The notes: a model not told the origin generated them from the letters alone. Counted from the stretch's first letter, positions 26,863-34,647 are shown. The stretch is 64,000 nucleotides of DNA from Nocardiopsis prasina DSM 43845 (GCF_000341265.1 NZ_ANAE01000161.1:62001-126000); one strand, 5' to 3'. A program made the numbers and translations.

Positions 26863-26863
26863 A

Positions 26864-28213
26864 TCAGGGACGGTGGGCGCCGGTGACCAGCCAGGCCTCG
26901 CCCCGGGCGCGCAGGCCCAGAGTGACGGCACGGGCGAGGATCCACACCGCGAAGGCGATCCACAGACCCACAAGGCCACCGGTCTCCGAGGTGGCGAGAC
27001 CGGGGATCACCAGGGCGAACGGCATGAAGGCGAGCATCGTCCATAGGGAGGCCCAGGCCAGGTAGCGCTGGTCCCCGGCGCCCATGAGGACGCCGTCCAG
27101 CACCATGGTGACGCCGCTGAGCGGTTGCATGAGGGCGACCACCACGAGGGAGGCCATGATGAGCGCGGCCACACTCGGGTCCGAGGTGAAGGGGACGTGG
27201 GCCCAGGGCAGCACGAGGAACACGACCACGGTGAACAGGAGCCCCGACATCACGCCCCACTCGACCATCCGCCGGGTGGCGTCCCGGGTTCCCCGCACGT
27301 CACCCGCGCCGAGGTAGCGGCCCACGATCGACTGCCCCGCGATGGCGATGGCGTCCATCGCGAACACCAGCAGGGCCCAGATGTTGTAGCTGACCTGGTG
27401 CGCGGCGATGGTCTCGTCACCGAGCCGGGCGGCGACGGCGGTGGTCACCAGAGCCACGACGCGCATGGACACGCTGCGCAGGAACAGGGCGAACCCGGCC
27501 GAGGCCGAGGAGCGCAGCCCGGACAGCGACGGCGTGAGGGAGACGCCCTCGCGCCGGGCCGACCGGGCGATGGTGGCCACGTACCAGAACGCCCCGCCGC
27601 CCTGGGCGATCACGGTCGACCAGGCGGACCCGGCGATGCCCCAGTCGAACACGAACACGAAGGTCGCGCACAGCACGGCGTTGCCGACGTAGGACGCGAC
27701 CGCGACCACCAGCGGGGTCCGGGCGTCCTGGAGCCCGCGCAGCACGCCGGTCCCGGCCATGATGATCAGCAGGAACGGCGTGCTCAGCAGGCTGATCCGC
27801 AGGTAGGTGAGGGCGTAGGGGGCGACCTCGGGCGAGGCGCCCAGGAGGTCGATCATCCACGGGCCCAGCGGCCAGCCGATCCCGATCGCGGCGATCCCCA
27901 GCAGGATCGCGAGCCAGAGCCCGTCCACCCCGTCCCGGACACCGCCCGGGACGTCTCCGGCACCGAACTTGCGGGCCACCGCGGCGGTGGTCCCGTAGGC
28001 GAGGAAGATGCACACCGCCGCCAGGGTCAGCAGGACCTGACCCGCGACCCCGAGGCCGCCCAGCGCCTGAGTGCCCAGGCTGCCGACGATCGCGGCGTCG
28101 GTGAGCAGGAAGAGCGGCTCGGCGATCAGGGCGAAGAACGTGGGGATGGCGAGAGCGAAGATCTCGCGATCGTGGCGGTGCCGGAAGGGGGCCGCCGAGA
28201 GCAGATTGGCCAT
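26864..28213 (-). CDS. MATE/DinF-family efflux transporter
   Basis: 449 residues with about 12 transmembrane helices in two pseudo-repeats of six, as in the DinF branch of the MATE family (cation-coupled drug/toxin export). Start chosen at ATG 28213 (MANLLSAAP), the usual position for the family; frames further upstream are not family-like. It is divergent from dnaB, as in Streptomyces (SCO3910-dnaB). Substrate unknown. Confidence 0.9.
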   Translation of the reverse strand: MANLLSAAPFRHRHDREIFALAIPTFFALIAEPLFLLTDAAIVGSLGTQALGGLGVAGQVLLTLAAVCIFLAYGTTAAVARKFGAGDVPGGVRDGVDGLWLAILLGIAAIGIGWPLGPWMIDLLGASPEVAPYALTYLRISLLSTPFLLIIMAGTGVLRGLQDARTPLVVAVASYVGNAVLCATFVFVFDWGIAGSAWSTVIAQGGGAFWYVATIARSARREGVSLTPSLSGLRSSASAGFALFLRSVSMRVVALVTTAVAARLGDETIAAHQVSYNIWALLVFAMDAIAIAGQSIVGRYLGAGDVRGTRDATRRMVEWGVMSGLLFTVVVFLVLPWAHVPFTSDPSVAALIMASLVVVALMQPLSGVTMVLDGVLMGAGDQRYLAWASLWTMLAFMPFALVIPGLATSETGGLVGLWIAFAVWILARAVTLGLRARGEAWLVTGAHRP

Positions 28214-28559
28214 GACGGAGCCACAGTACCGGACAGGCGTTCGACAGCCGGTGTGGCGTCTGGCACGAACCACCGAAGCCTGTGGATAACCTGTGGAAAG
28301 CCGCCCTGTGAGACATCTTGCACCTCACGACAGCGAACCGCGTTTTCCCAGTTCAAGTGGGCTATGAGCGACTCGCGGCAAAGTTATCCACAGGTGATGT
28401 GCATAACCTCTGTGCGCAATGCCCCACGGGGCCTCGGTTGTGGTGGTAGAGGGTTGTCCACAGGCGAGCCGCGCGGCGTCTTCGACACCCCGGATGGGGC
28501 ATGCTGGAAGAGTCGGTCCGATCCGGGCCGACGCACGCGGCCGGTGTGGGGAGAAGTTC
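28214..28559. other. MATE-dnaB divergent region with DnaA boxes
   Basis: 346 bases. Three exact nonamers of DnaA-box type occur: TGTGGATAA at 28281-28289, TTATCCACA at 28384-28392 and TTGTCCACA at 28454-28462, plus a weaker TGTGGAAAG at 28292-28300. The remainder must hold the promoters of both genes. Confidence 0.7.
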
Positions 28560-31157
28560 GTGAGTGTCGCTGAGCAACCACCTGATGAGGGCGGATACGA
28601 GCGCACCCCACCCCACGACATCCAGGCCGAGCAGAGCGTCCTGGGCGGCATGCTGCTGTCCAAGGACGCCATCACCCAGGTCGTCGAGATCATCCGCTCC
28701 GCCGACTTCTACCGCCCCGCGCACCAGATCATCTACGACAGCGTCGTGGACCTCTTCTCCCGCGGCGAGCCGGTCGACGCCATCTCGGTCAACGCGGAGC
28801 TGACCAAGCGCGGAGAGGCGACCCGGGTCGGCGGGGCCCCCTACCTGCACACCCTCACCGAGGCGATCCCCACCGCGGCCAACGCGGGCTACTACGCCAA
28901 GATCGTCTCGGACCGTGCGGTCCTGCGGCGCCTGGTCGAGGTCGGTACCCGGATCGCGCAGATCGGCTACGCGGGCGACGGCGAGGTGGACGACCTCGTC
29001 GACCACGCCCAGGCGGAGATCTACAAGGTCGCCGAGAAGCGCACGGGCGAGGACTACGTGGTCCTCGGCGACATCATGCCCGGGGCCCTCGACGAGATCG
29101 AGGCGATCGGCGCCAACGACGGCAGCATGACCGGCGTCCCCACGGGCTTCGCGGACTTCGACGCCCTCACTAACGGCCTCCACCCGGGCCAGATGGTGAT
29201 CATCGCCGCCCGCCCGGCCGTCGGCAAGGCCCTGGCCCTGGACACCCCCCTGCCCACACCGCACGGCTGGACCACCATGGGAGAGGTCCGTGTCGGTGAC
29301 GAGCTCCTCGCCGCTGACGGCACTCCCACCAGGGTGGTGGCGGCCACGGACGTGATGCGGGACCGCCCCTGCTACGAGGTCACCTTCGATGACGGCACGG
29401 TGGTCGTGGCGGACGCCCAGCACCAGTGGCTGACCGACACGCGTGCCTCGCGCCGAGCCGCGCAGGAGGCCCGGGCCAGGGGCGGAGCCCCCAGGGTTCT
29501 GCCGGGCGTGCGGACCACGGAGGAGATCGCTCGGACCGTGCGTCTGGAGACCGCGGACCGGAGACTGAACCACTCGGTGAACAACACCGAACCCTTGGAC
29601 CTGCCGGAACGGCAGGGGCCACTGCCGCCCTACTTCCTGGGAATGTGGTTGGGCGACGGTGCCTCCCGGGCTGCGCGGATCACCACCGCCGATCCCGAGG
29701 TCATCACCAACATCGAGGCGGAAGGACTGGTGACCAAACCGGTCGGGGAGACCTCCTACACCTACGGTGTCTTCCTCCCGGCGGAAGAGGTTGAGGTCGC
29801 GGAGAAGACCTGCGTGGTCTGTGGGGCTGGCTTCGTCCCGAAGCTGCCGCACGTGCGCACGTGCGGGCAGTCCTGCGGAGGCAGGGCCCGTTTCGTCTCG
29901 GAGCCGGTTCCGCACACCAGCTGCCCTGACTGCGGTCGCCCCTGCTTCTCCGGTGCCCGGTGCCGCGACTGCGTCGCCCACCACGGAAGCGTCCAGGCTC
30001 TGCTGCGGACGCTGGGAGTCTTGGGAAGCAAGCACGTCCCCACGGAGTACCTGCGCGCGTCGGTCGCCCAGAGGAGGGCTCTCCTGGCGGGACTCCTGGA
30101 CAGCGACGGAACCGTCAACGCCAGTGGGTCGGTACAGTTCGCCGTCACCAACGAGCGCCTGGCAGCTGACTTCCGGGAACTGGCGCACAGCCTGGGGTAC
30201 CGCACCGGTCTGTCGACCAAGCGGGTCAGGGGGCGATCGGACGAGAGTTCGACCTGCTACACCATCACCTTCGGTTCCGAGCGGGAGGTCTTCGGAATCG
30301 AACGGAAGAGGGCCGCGCATCGGGAACGGTCCGCCGGTCGAGCCCATGTGCGCGTCGGATCGAGGTTCGTCACCGACGTTCGCGCGATCGACAGCGTTCC
30401 GGTGCGGTGCGTCCAGGTCGATCACCCGGACCACCTCTTCCTCGCCACCCGTTCCATGGTGCCCACACACAACTCCACCCTGGCCCTGGATTTCGCGCGG
30501 GCCGCGTCCATCAAGAACGAGATGGCGTCCGTCTTCTTCAGCCTGGAGATGGGGCGCAACGAGATCGTCATGCGTCTGCTCTCCGCCGAGGCGCGGGTGC
30601 CGCTGCACACCATGCGGTCCGGTCTGATGACCGACGATGACTGGGCCCGGCTCGCCAGACGGATGGGCGAGGTGGCCAGCGCGCCGCTGTTCATCGACGA
30701 CTCCCCGAACATGTCGATGATGGAGATCCGGGCCAAGTGCCGCCGTCTCAAGCAGCAGCACGACCTCAAGCTCGTGATCGTCGACTACCTCCAGCTGATG
30801 AGCTCACCCGGCCGGGTGGAGAGCCGTCAGCAGGAGGTCTCCGAGATGTCGCGTTCGCTCAAGCTCCTGGCCAAGGAACTGGAGGTGCCCGTGGTCGCGC
30901 TGTCCCAGCTGAACCGTGGTCCCGAGCAGCGCACCGACAAGCGCCCCCAGGTCTCCGACCTGCGTGAGTCCGGGTCGATCGAGCAGGACGCGGACATGGT
31001 GATCCTGCTCTACCGCGAGGACGTGCACGACAAGGAGTCCCCGCGCGCGGGCGAGGCCGACATCATCGTGGCCAAGCACCGTAACGGTCCCACCGCCGAC
31101 GTGACCGTGGCCTTCCAGGGCCACTACAGCCGATTCGTCGACATGGCGCCCGGTTAA
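28560..31157 (+). CDS. dnaB: Replicative DNA helicase DnaB, interrupted by an intein
   Basis: Hexameric 5'-3' replication-fork helicase. The precursor is 865 residues; the intein accounts for 415 (bases 29229-30473), leaving a 450-residue helicase, the normal length. N-terminal domain from HDIQAEQSVLGGMLL; linker; RecA-like motor with Walker A RPAVGK|STL split by the intein after Lys223, Walker B (LKLVIVDYLQLM) and arginine-finger region. The GTG at 28560 is chosen because GGGGAGAA precedes it and DnaB homology begins there. Function depends on protein splicing, since the P-loop is otherwise broken. Confidence 0.96.
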   Translation: MSVAEQPPDEGGYERTPPHDIQAEQSVLGGMLLSKDAITQVVEIIRSADFYRPAHQIIYDSVVDLFSRGEPVDAISVNAELTKRGEATRVGGAPYLHTLTEAIPTAANAGYYAKIVSDRAVLRRLVEVGTRIAQIGYAGDGEVDDLVDHAQAEIYKVAEKRTGEDYVVLGDIMPGALDEIEAIGANDGSMTGVPTGFADFDALTNGLHPGQMVIIAARPAVGKALALDTPLPTPHGWTTMGEVRVGDELLAADGTPTRVVAATDVMRDRPCYEVTFDDGTVVVADAQHQWLTDTRASRRAAQEARARGGAPRVLPGVRTTEEIARTVRLETADRRLNHSVNNTEPLDLPERQGPLPPYFLGMWLGDGASRAARITTADPEVITNIEAEGLVTKPVGETSYTYGVFLPAEEVEVAEKTCVVCGAGFVPKLPHVRTCGQSCGGRARFVSEPVPHTSCPDCGRPCFSGARCRDCVAHHGSVQALLRTLGVLGSKHVPTEYLRASVAQRRALLAGLLDSDGTVNASGSVQFAVTNERLAADFRELAHSLGYRTGLSTKRVRGRSDESSTCYTITFGSEREVFGIERKRAAHRERSAGRAHVRVGSRFVTDVRAIDSVPVRCVQVDHPDHLFLATRSMVPTHNSTLALDFARAASIKNEMASVFFSLEMGRNEIVMRLLSAEARVPLHTMRSGLMTDDDWARLARRMGEVASAPLFIDDSPNMSMMEIRAKCRRLKQQHDLKLVIVDYLQLMSSPGRVESRQQEVSEMSRSLKLLAKELEVPVVALSQLNRGPEQRTDKRPQVSDLRESGSIEQDADMVILLYREDVHDKESPRAGEADIIVAKHRNGPTADVTVAFQGHYSRFVDMAPG
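29229..30473 (+). mobile_element. Class 3 intein with LAGLIDADG endonuclease in the DnaB P-loop
   Basis: 415 residues from Ala1 (GCC at 29229) to Asn415, followed by Ser+1. Ala at position 1 excludes the standard Cys1/Ser1 mechanism. The diagnostic W/C/T set of class 3 inteins is present: Trp67 (block B, QHQWL), Cys394 (block F, VRCVQVDHPDHLF) and Thr413 before the terminal His-Asn (VPTHN|S). Two LAGLIDADG motifs (LGMWLGDGA near 29637-29663; LLAGLLDSDG near 30081-30110) make it a putative homing endonuclease, so the element may still be mobile. Between them sits a nine-cysteine segment (29811-29972). Boundaries fit the restored GKS P-loop exactly. Confidence 0.92.
29811..29972 (+). other. Cysteine-rich zinc-knuckle insert inside the intein endonuclease
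   Basis: 54 residues with nine cysteines: C-x2-C-x13-C-x3-C, then C-x2-C-x3-C-x5-C-x2-C. The pattern suggests two zinc knuckles between the LAGLIDADG helices. Plain LAGLIDADG inteins lack this; a DNA-contact role is inferred. Confidence 0.7.
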
Positions 31158-31167
31158 CTCGTCGACC

Positions 31168-31175
31168 TGTCGACA
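31168..31175. repeat. TGTCGACA dispersed repeat
   Basis: Octamer 10 bases after the dnaB stop in the context GTCGACCTGTCGACACGGGG. Further GTCGAC hexamers follow at 31244, 31268 and 31284 in the same gap. Confidence 0.5.
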
Positions 31176-31176
31176 C

Positions 31177-31222
31177 GGGGTGTGATCGCAGGCGGTCGGA
31201 TTCGCCGCCTCGGTCACACCCC
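31177..31222 (+). terminator. dnaB terminator
   Basis: GGGGTGTGA (31177-31185) pairs with TCACACCCC (31214-31222), with an inner stem GGCGG/CCGCC, then TTGT. Confidence 0.75.
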
Positions 31223-31290
31223 GTTGTATCGGTCAATCCATTAGTCGACTTATGTGCGAGCCGAAAAGTCGACAAAGAGACACGTCGACA

Positions 31291-32952
31291 TTACTCTGCG
31301 GAGTCGCTGGTCAGGGCCCCTTCGCGTAGCTCCAGACGGCGACCCGTGAAGCGCTGACGCGCCATGCGGTCGTGCGTCACGAGCACCAGGGCACCCGTGT
31401 AGCCCGACAGCGCCTCCTCCAGCTCCTCCACCAGACCGGGGGAGAGGTGGTTGGTGGGCTCGTCCAACAGCAGTAGGTCGTGGGCGCCCGAGGTCAGCCG
31501 GGCCACCTCGATCCTGCGGCGCTGTCCCACCGACATCGAGACCACTGGTTGATCGAGGTCGGCGGGCCGGAACAGGCCGAGCGAGGCGAGTTCGTCCCGG
31601 TACTCCTCCGCGTGGTCGGGGCGCCCGGCGGCGTAGGTCTCGAGCACGGTCCGCTCCCCGGGCACCGGGGCGTCCTCCTGACGCAGCAGGCCGATACGCG
31701 GGGGCAGCGCCACCCGGCCGGAGTCCGGGACCAGATCCCCGGACAGCACCCGGACCAGGGTGGTCTTGCCCGCCCCGTTCGGACCGGTGACCAGGACCCG
31801 TTCTCCGGGTGCCAACGACAGCGCGCCGACCTGCAACCGGTGGTCCACCCGGATCCGCTCCAACCGTGCGACCGGACCCTCCTCCGGCGGCGGACCGGAG
31901 AACCCGGCGTTCATCCGGAGCGGGACCGGCGGCGGCGCGACCGGGTTCGCGGTCAGTCGGGCCATCCTCTCCTTGGCGTTGCGCACGCGCCCCATGGAAC
32001 CGTGCGCCGCGCCGCGCATCCGGAAGGCTCCGTGCCCGAAGGCGGCCTTGGCCATCCTGCGCGGGATCGCCCGCAGGGCCGCGATGTTGTTGTCGGCCAG
32101 GCGTCGCTGCCTCGCCAGGTCCTGCTTCCAGTCCTCATGCTCCCGTGCCCAGCGCGCACGCGCCGCCGCCTTGGCTGCGAGGAACCCGTCGTAGCCGTCG
32201 CCGTATCGGCGGACCAGGCGGGTGTCGGCATCCACCTCCAGCACAGTGCCGGTCACCCCGGAGAGGAAGGCCCGGTCGTGAGTGACGGCGACGACGGTGC
32301 CGCGGTGGCTCCGGAGCCGTTCCTCGAGCCAGGCGACCGCGTGGTCGTCGAGGTCGTTGGTGGGCTCGTCCAGAAGAAGGAGTTCGGGCGAGGCGGCCAG
32401 GGTCGCCGCCAGCGCCAGCCTCGAACGCTCCCCGCCGGACAGCGTCCGCAGCGGCCGGTCGCGGTCCAGCCCGGGCAGGCCCAGGCCGTGCAGTCCCGCG
32501 TCGACGCGGGCGTCGGCGTCGTAGCCGCCGCGGGCCTCGAACTCCGCAAGGAGGTCGCCGTAGGCGTCCAGCTCCTGAGGGCCGGCGCCGCCCAGGGCCG
32601 CCTCGGCCCCGTGGACGCGCGCCTCCAGGTCCCTGAGATCCCGGAGGGCGTCGTCGATCGCGTCCGCGACGGTCCCGAGTGGGATCCCGCCGGACACCCG
32701 TTCCATGGTCTGGGGCAGGTAGCCGACGCCTCCCGGAGCGCGGACGGTGAGCTCCCCGTTGTCCGGGGCCTCCGCGCCCGCCAGGAGGCGGAGGAGGGTG
32801 CTCTTGCCGGAGCCGTTGTCGCCGACCACACCCACGTGTTCGCCGGGGCTGATCGTGAGGCTGACGCGGTCGAGGACCGTGTGGTCCCCGTAGTGCTTGC
32901 TGACTTCGTCCAGGGCGAGCTGGGATCGGTGTCGTGTTCCTGTTCCGAGCAT
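31291..32952 (-). CDS. ABC-F family ATPase, antibiotic-resistance-like
   Basis: 553 residues: two nucleotide-binding domains and no membrane segments. NBD1 has Walker A GDNGSGKST and signature LSGGERSRLALA; NBD2 has GPNGAGKTT and a degenerate signature MSVGQRRRIEVARL; the charged interdomain linker lies around residues 250-320. ABC-F proteins enter the ribosomal E site and dislodge drugs or relieve stalls. Start is the ATG at 32952 behind AGGAGGG; an upstream ATG at 33024 lacks a site. The long leader (to about 33179) and TetR-type operator suggest drug-inducible expression, so I favour a ribosome-protection role over housekeeping EttA-like roles. Confidence 0.88.
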   Translation of the reverse strand: MLGTGTRHRSQLALDEVSKHYGDHTVLDRVSLTISPGEHVGVVGDNGSGKSTLLRLLAGAEAPDNGELTVRAPGGVGYLPQTMERVSGGIPLGTVADAIDDALRDLRDLEARVHGAEAALGGAGPQELDAYGDLLAEFEARGGYDADARVDAGLHGLGLPGLDRDRPLRTLSGGERSRLALAATLAASPELLLLDEPTNDLDDHAVAWLEERLRSHRGTVVAVTHDRAFLSGVTGTVLEVDADTRLVRRYGDGYDGFLAAKAAARARWAREHEDWKQDLARQRRLADNNIAALRAIPRRMAKAAFGHGAFRMRGAAHGSMGRVRNAKERMARLTANPVAPPPVPLRMNAGFSGPPPEEGPVARLERIRVDHRLQVGALSLAPGERVLVTGPNGAGKTTLVRVLSGDLVPDSGRVALPPRIGLLRQEDAPVPGERTVLETYAAGRPDHAEEYRDELASLGLFRPADLDQPVVSMSVGQRRRIEVARLTSGAHDLLLLDEPTNHLSPGLVEELEEALSGYTGALVLVTHDRMARQRFTGRRLELREGALTSDSAE

Positions 32953-33154
32953 GCGGCCCTCCTGTCCTGCGTGGTTCCGGTGTTTCTGGGTGCCACGGAG
33001 CGCAGGGAGAGCCGTTTCGGTCATGGGTGCACGGGTGTGCTGCGAGACCGGAACATGGAAGGAGGCTGCCCGTACGCGACCGCGGTGTGGTGACGTCGAC
33101 GGAGCCGCCGGACCGCTGTGCGGTGGGGGCTCGGAACGAGGACGTCCGGCGCGT

Positions 33155-33178
33155 CTACAGGTGGATGTACAGCCTCAT
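33155..33178 (-). CDS. Leaderless 7-residue leader peptide of the ABC-F gene (candidate)
   Basis: ATG at 33178 lies at the predicted transcript start and encodes MRLYIHL followed by TAG. Such mini-ORFs precede many inducible erm and ABC-F genes, where drug-stalled ribosomes on the leader change RNA folding. Downstream arms CGCCGGAC/GTCCGGCG (33106-33113 and 33144-33151 on the plus strand) can pair next to it. Only the sequence arrangement is seen; the mechanism is inferred. Confidence 0.5.
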   Translation of the reverse strand: MRLYIHL

Positions 33179-33181
33179 GGG

Positions 33182-33199
33182 CAAGACGATACGTCTCGT
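33182..33199. promoter_or_regulatory. Operator-like 18-mer shared with the tetR promoter
   Basis: The minus strand reads ACGAGACGTATCGTCTTG here, identical to plus-strand bases 47540-47557 beside the TetR gene. Its core AGACG-TAT-CGTCT is a dyad, and it overlaps the -10 element of the ABC-F promoter, as expected for a repressor site. Confidence 0.7.
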
Positions 33200-33214
33200 T
33201 GTATGTGTCGTCAA
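33186..33214 (-). promoter_or_regulatory. Promoter of the ABC-F gene
   Basis: On the minus strand TTGACG (33214-33209), a 17-base spacer and TATCGT (33191-33186) form a good housekeeping promoter. The transcript would start near 33179, at the ATG of the mini-ORF. Confidence 0.65.
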
Positions 33215-33303
33215 GAGGATGGAGTGAGACCGGGATCACTCATGGGTGCTGCTCGGGGCGTCAAATAGAGACGTCCACATTTGGATTTATGGTCTTGCCG
33301 ATT

Positions 33304-33311
33304 TGTCGACA
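33304..33311. repeat. TGTCGACA dispersed repeat
   Basis: Octamer in the ABC-F upstream gap, in the context ATTTGTCGACATAGCGACG; nearby GACGTCCAC at 33270 resembles the copy at 18385. Confidence 0.5.
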
Positions 33312-33364
33312 TAGCGACGAAGGGGTTCCGGAGCGTGAGGGCGGCGCCCGGCCCTGGGCATGAC

Positions 33365-33397
33365 GAAGGGCCGCCCGCACAACGCGGGCGGCCCTTC
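33365..33397 (-). terminator. Terminator of the 79-residue gene
   Basis: A perfect 14-bp stem, GAAGGGCCGCCCGC (33365-33378) with GCGGGCGGCCCTTC (33384-33397), loop ACAAC, lies 24 bases beyond the stop at 33421. Confidence 0.85.
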
Positions 33398-33420
33398 GGG
33401 GCGGCGGTCGGCTTCGCTGA

Positions 33421-33660
33421 CTAGAGCCAGCGGGCCTCGGGTCGGGTGCGGCCACTGTCGTCAGTGACCAGGACCCAGTGCATGATCGGGTGCTCCGAAG
33501 TGATGGTGTCGGCGTCCTCGTGATCCGTGCGCGGCTGCGGGACCAGCGCGGGCTCGGGGGCCAGGCCGGAGAGTCGGCGGCTCGCAGCGGAGGTTCGGGT
33601 GCGCCGAGGGGTGGTCGCGGAGCGAGAGAGGTGCGGCCCGTGTTCGGTCCTGCGTGCCAT
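33421..33660 (-). CDS. Small basic protein, function unknown
   Basis: 79 residues. The first half is rich in Arg, Thr and Ser (MARRTEHGPHLSRSATTPRR); the last 20 residues (IMHWVLVTDDSGRTRPEARW) look like a folded, conserved motif. GAGGAGGG directly upstream of the ATG at 33660 and a perfect terminator downstream argue that it is a real gene. No family recognised. Confidence 0.72.
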   Translation of the reverse strand: MARRTEHGPHLSRSATTPRRTRTSAASRRLSGLAPEPALVPQPRTDHEDADTITSEHPIMHWVLVTDDSGRTRPEARWL

Positions 33661-33898
33661 GAAGCCCTCCTCGTTTCCTTATCAGATGACCCAAGTTAAC
33701 CCTATGTTCACCTTCGAGTCAATTGGGTTCCTTCTCGGCGGGTCGGCTGTGCAGGGCTCGCGCTCCGCCTCGGGGTCCAAAGTGAACGGAAGGTGAACGG
33801 ATCGGTAACCCAGTACTACCCCGCTCGGGTCCGGTTCACTCCGGTCCGACCCGGATGCGACGCCCTCCCGCCGGCGTCGAAGGCCCCGGACACGAAGA

Positions 33899-33922
33899 AG
33901 CACCCGCCGTGGGGCGGGTGCT
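33899..33922 (-). terminator. Terminator of the bPH2 gene
   Basis: AGCACCCGCC pairs with GGCGGGTGCT around the loop GTGG, 31 bases after the stop at 33953. Confidence 0.8.
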
Positions 33923-33952
33923 CCGTGAACGTCCGTTGTCGGGTGTGTCCGG

Positions 33953-34462
33953 CTACTCCTTGAAGATCAGTCCCACGACCTCAAGGTAGAGCTGCTCCGG
34001 GTAGGGAATGAAGGCGATCCTGCTGAGCGCCTGGTCCTGACCGGCGGACTCCATCACGAAGGTCCCGTATCCGAGGAAGCGGCCGACCAGGGTTCGCTCG
34101 AACCGCATGTCGGTGACCTTGCCCAGCGGCATCATGTTCACCTGCCGGGTGATCAGCCCCGTGGTCAGCAGCAACCGCGCCGACGTGATCACGAAGTAGT
34201 CCACGGACCACTCGGCGACCCGCCACACGAACCACACCAGTACGAGCAGCCACAGCCACCACACGAGGGCCAGGGTCGCGGCGCTGTTGGCGCCGATCGT
34301 CCTGCTCAGGATCGCCGCGAACACCAGAGCCACCAGAACCGCACCCACCGGTCCGATGAGGACCGCGGGGTGCCGGCGGATGGTCACGACATCCTGCTCG
34401 TGAGGTAGGAGATAGCGGTTCACCGATGCCGGAGCCGCGTTGCTTGAGGCTACGAGCTTCAT
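33953..34462 (-). CDS. Membrane protein with bacterial PH domain (bPH2/DUF304)
   Basis: 169 residues. Two adjacent transmembrane helices (about 34-54 and 61-83) are followed by a bPH2 domain: VDYFVITSARLLLTTGLITRQVNMMPLGKVTDMRFERTL, ending FGTFVMESAGQ-type strand. Proteins of this type sit in the inner membrane with the PH-like fold in the cytoplasm; function is unknown. It is 20 bases downstream of a small membrane-protein gene, probably cotranscribed. Confidence 0.85.
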   Translation of the reverse strand: MKLVASSNAAPASVNRYLLPHEQDVVTIRRHPAVLIGPVGAVLVALVFAAILSRTIGANSAATLALVWWLWLLVLVWFVWRVAEWSVDYFVITSARLLLTTGLITRQVNMMPLGKVTDMRFERTLVGRFLGYGTFVMESAGQDQALSRIAFIPYPEQLYLEVVGLIFKE

Positions 34463-34482
34463 GAAACCCGACCCGTCCCCGC

Positions 34483-34647
34483 CTACGACAGCAGCGTGTT
34501 GACGAACCGGGACATCGACTCGGCGCCACCCACTAGGAGATCCAGTCCGCTCTGGATCACGCCGGCCGCGCTTTCAGGTTGCGTGAGCAGATAAAACGCC
34601 ACGAAACCGATGAGCGCGTAACCGCCCCATTTCTTCAACTTCGCCAC
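34483..34647 (-). CDS. 54-residue single-span membrane protein
   Basis: Starts at GTG 34647 behind AGGGGAG; sequence begins MAKLKKWGGYALIGFVAFYLL, a positive N-terminus and one membrane helix, followed by an amphipathic stretch (AAGVIQSGLDLLVGGAESMSRFVNTLL). It lies 20 bases upstream of the bPH2 gene, so the two probably act together. No family name can be given. Confidence 0.75.
   Translation of the reverse strand: MAKLKKWGGYALIGFVAFYLLTQPESAAGVIQSGLDLLVGGAESMSRFVNTLLS

Larger units (their letters stand above)
26516..26863. other. Convergent gap with terminator and tandem repeat
   Basis: 348 bases between the amidase and the MATE gene. It contains the amidase terminator (26535-26565) and an 8-bp tandem repeat (26807-26862). 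The rest has no recognisable gene. Confidence 0.7.
32953..33420. other. Regulatory leader of the ABC-F gene and flanking noncoding DNA
   Basis: 468 bases. The right part holds the minus-strand promoter (33186-33214), operator (33182-33199), leaderless mini-ORF (33155-33178), a leader hairpin and a possible sequestered ribosome-binding site. Left over are TGTCGACA at 33304-33311 and the terminator 33365-33397 of the next gene. Confidence 0.65.

Noticed and set aside
26512-26979. Minus-strand frame with SPSHQVTK repeats
   Set aside because: The peptide repeat is only the 8-bp DNA array read in one frame; the MATE gene stops before it.
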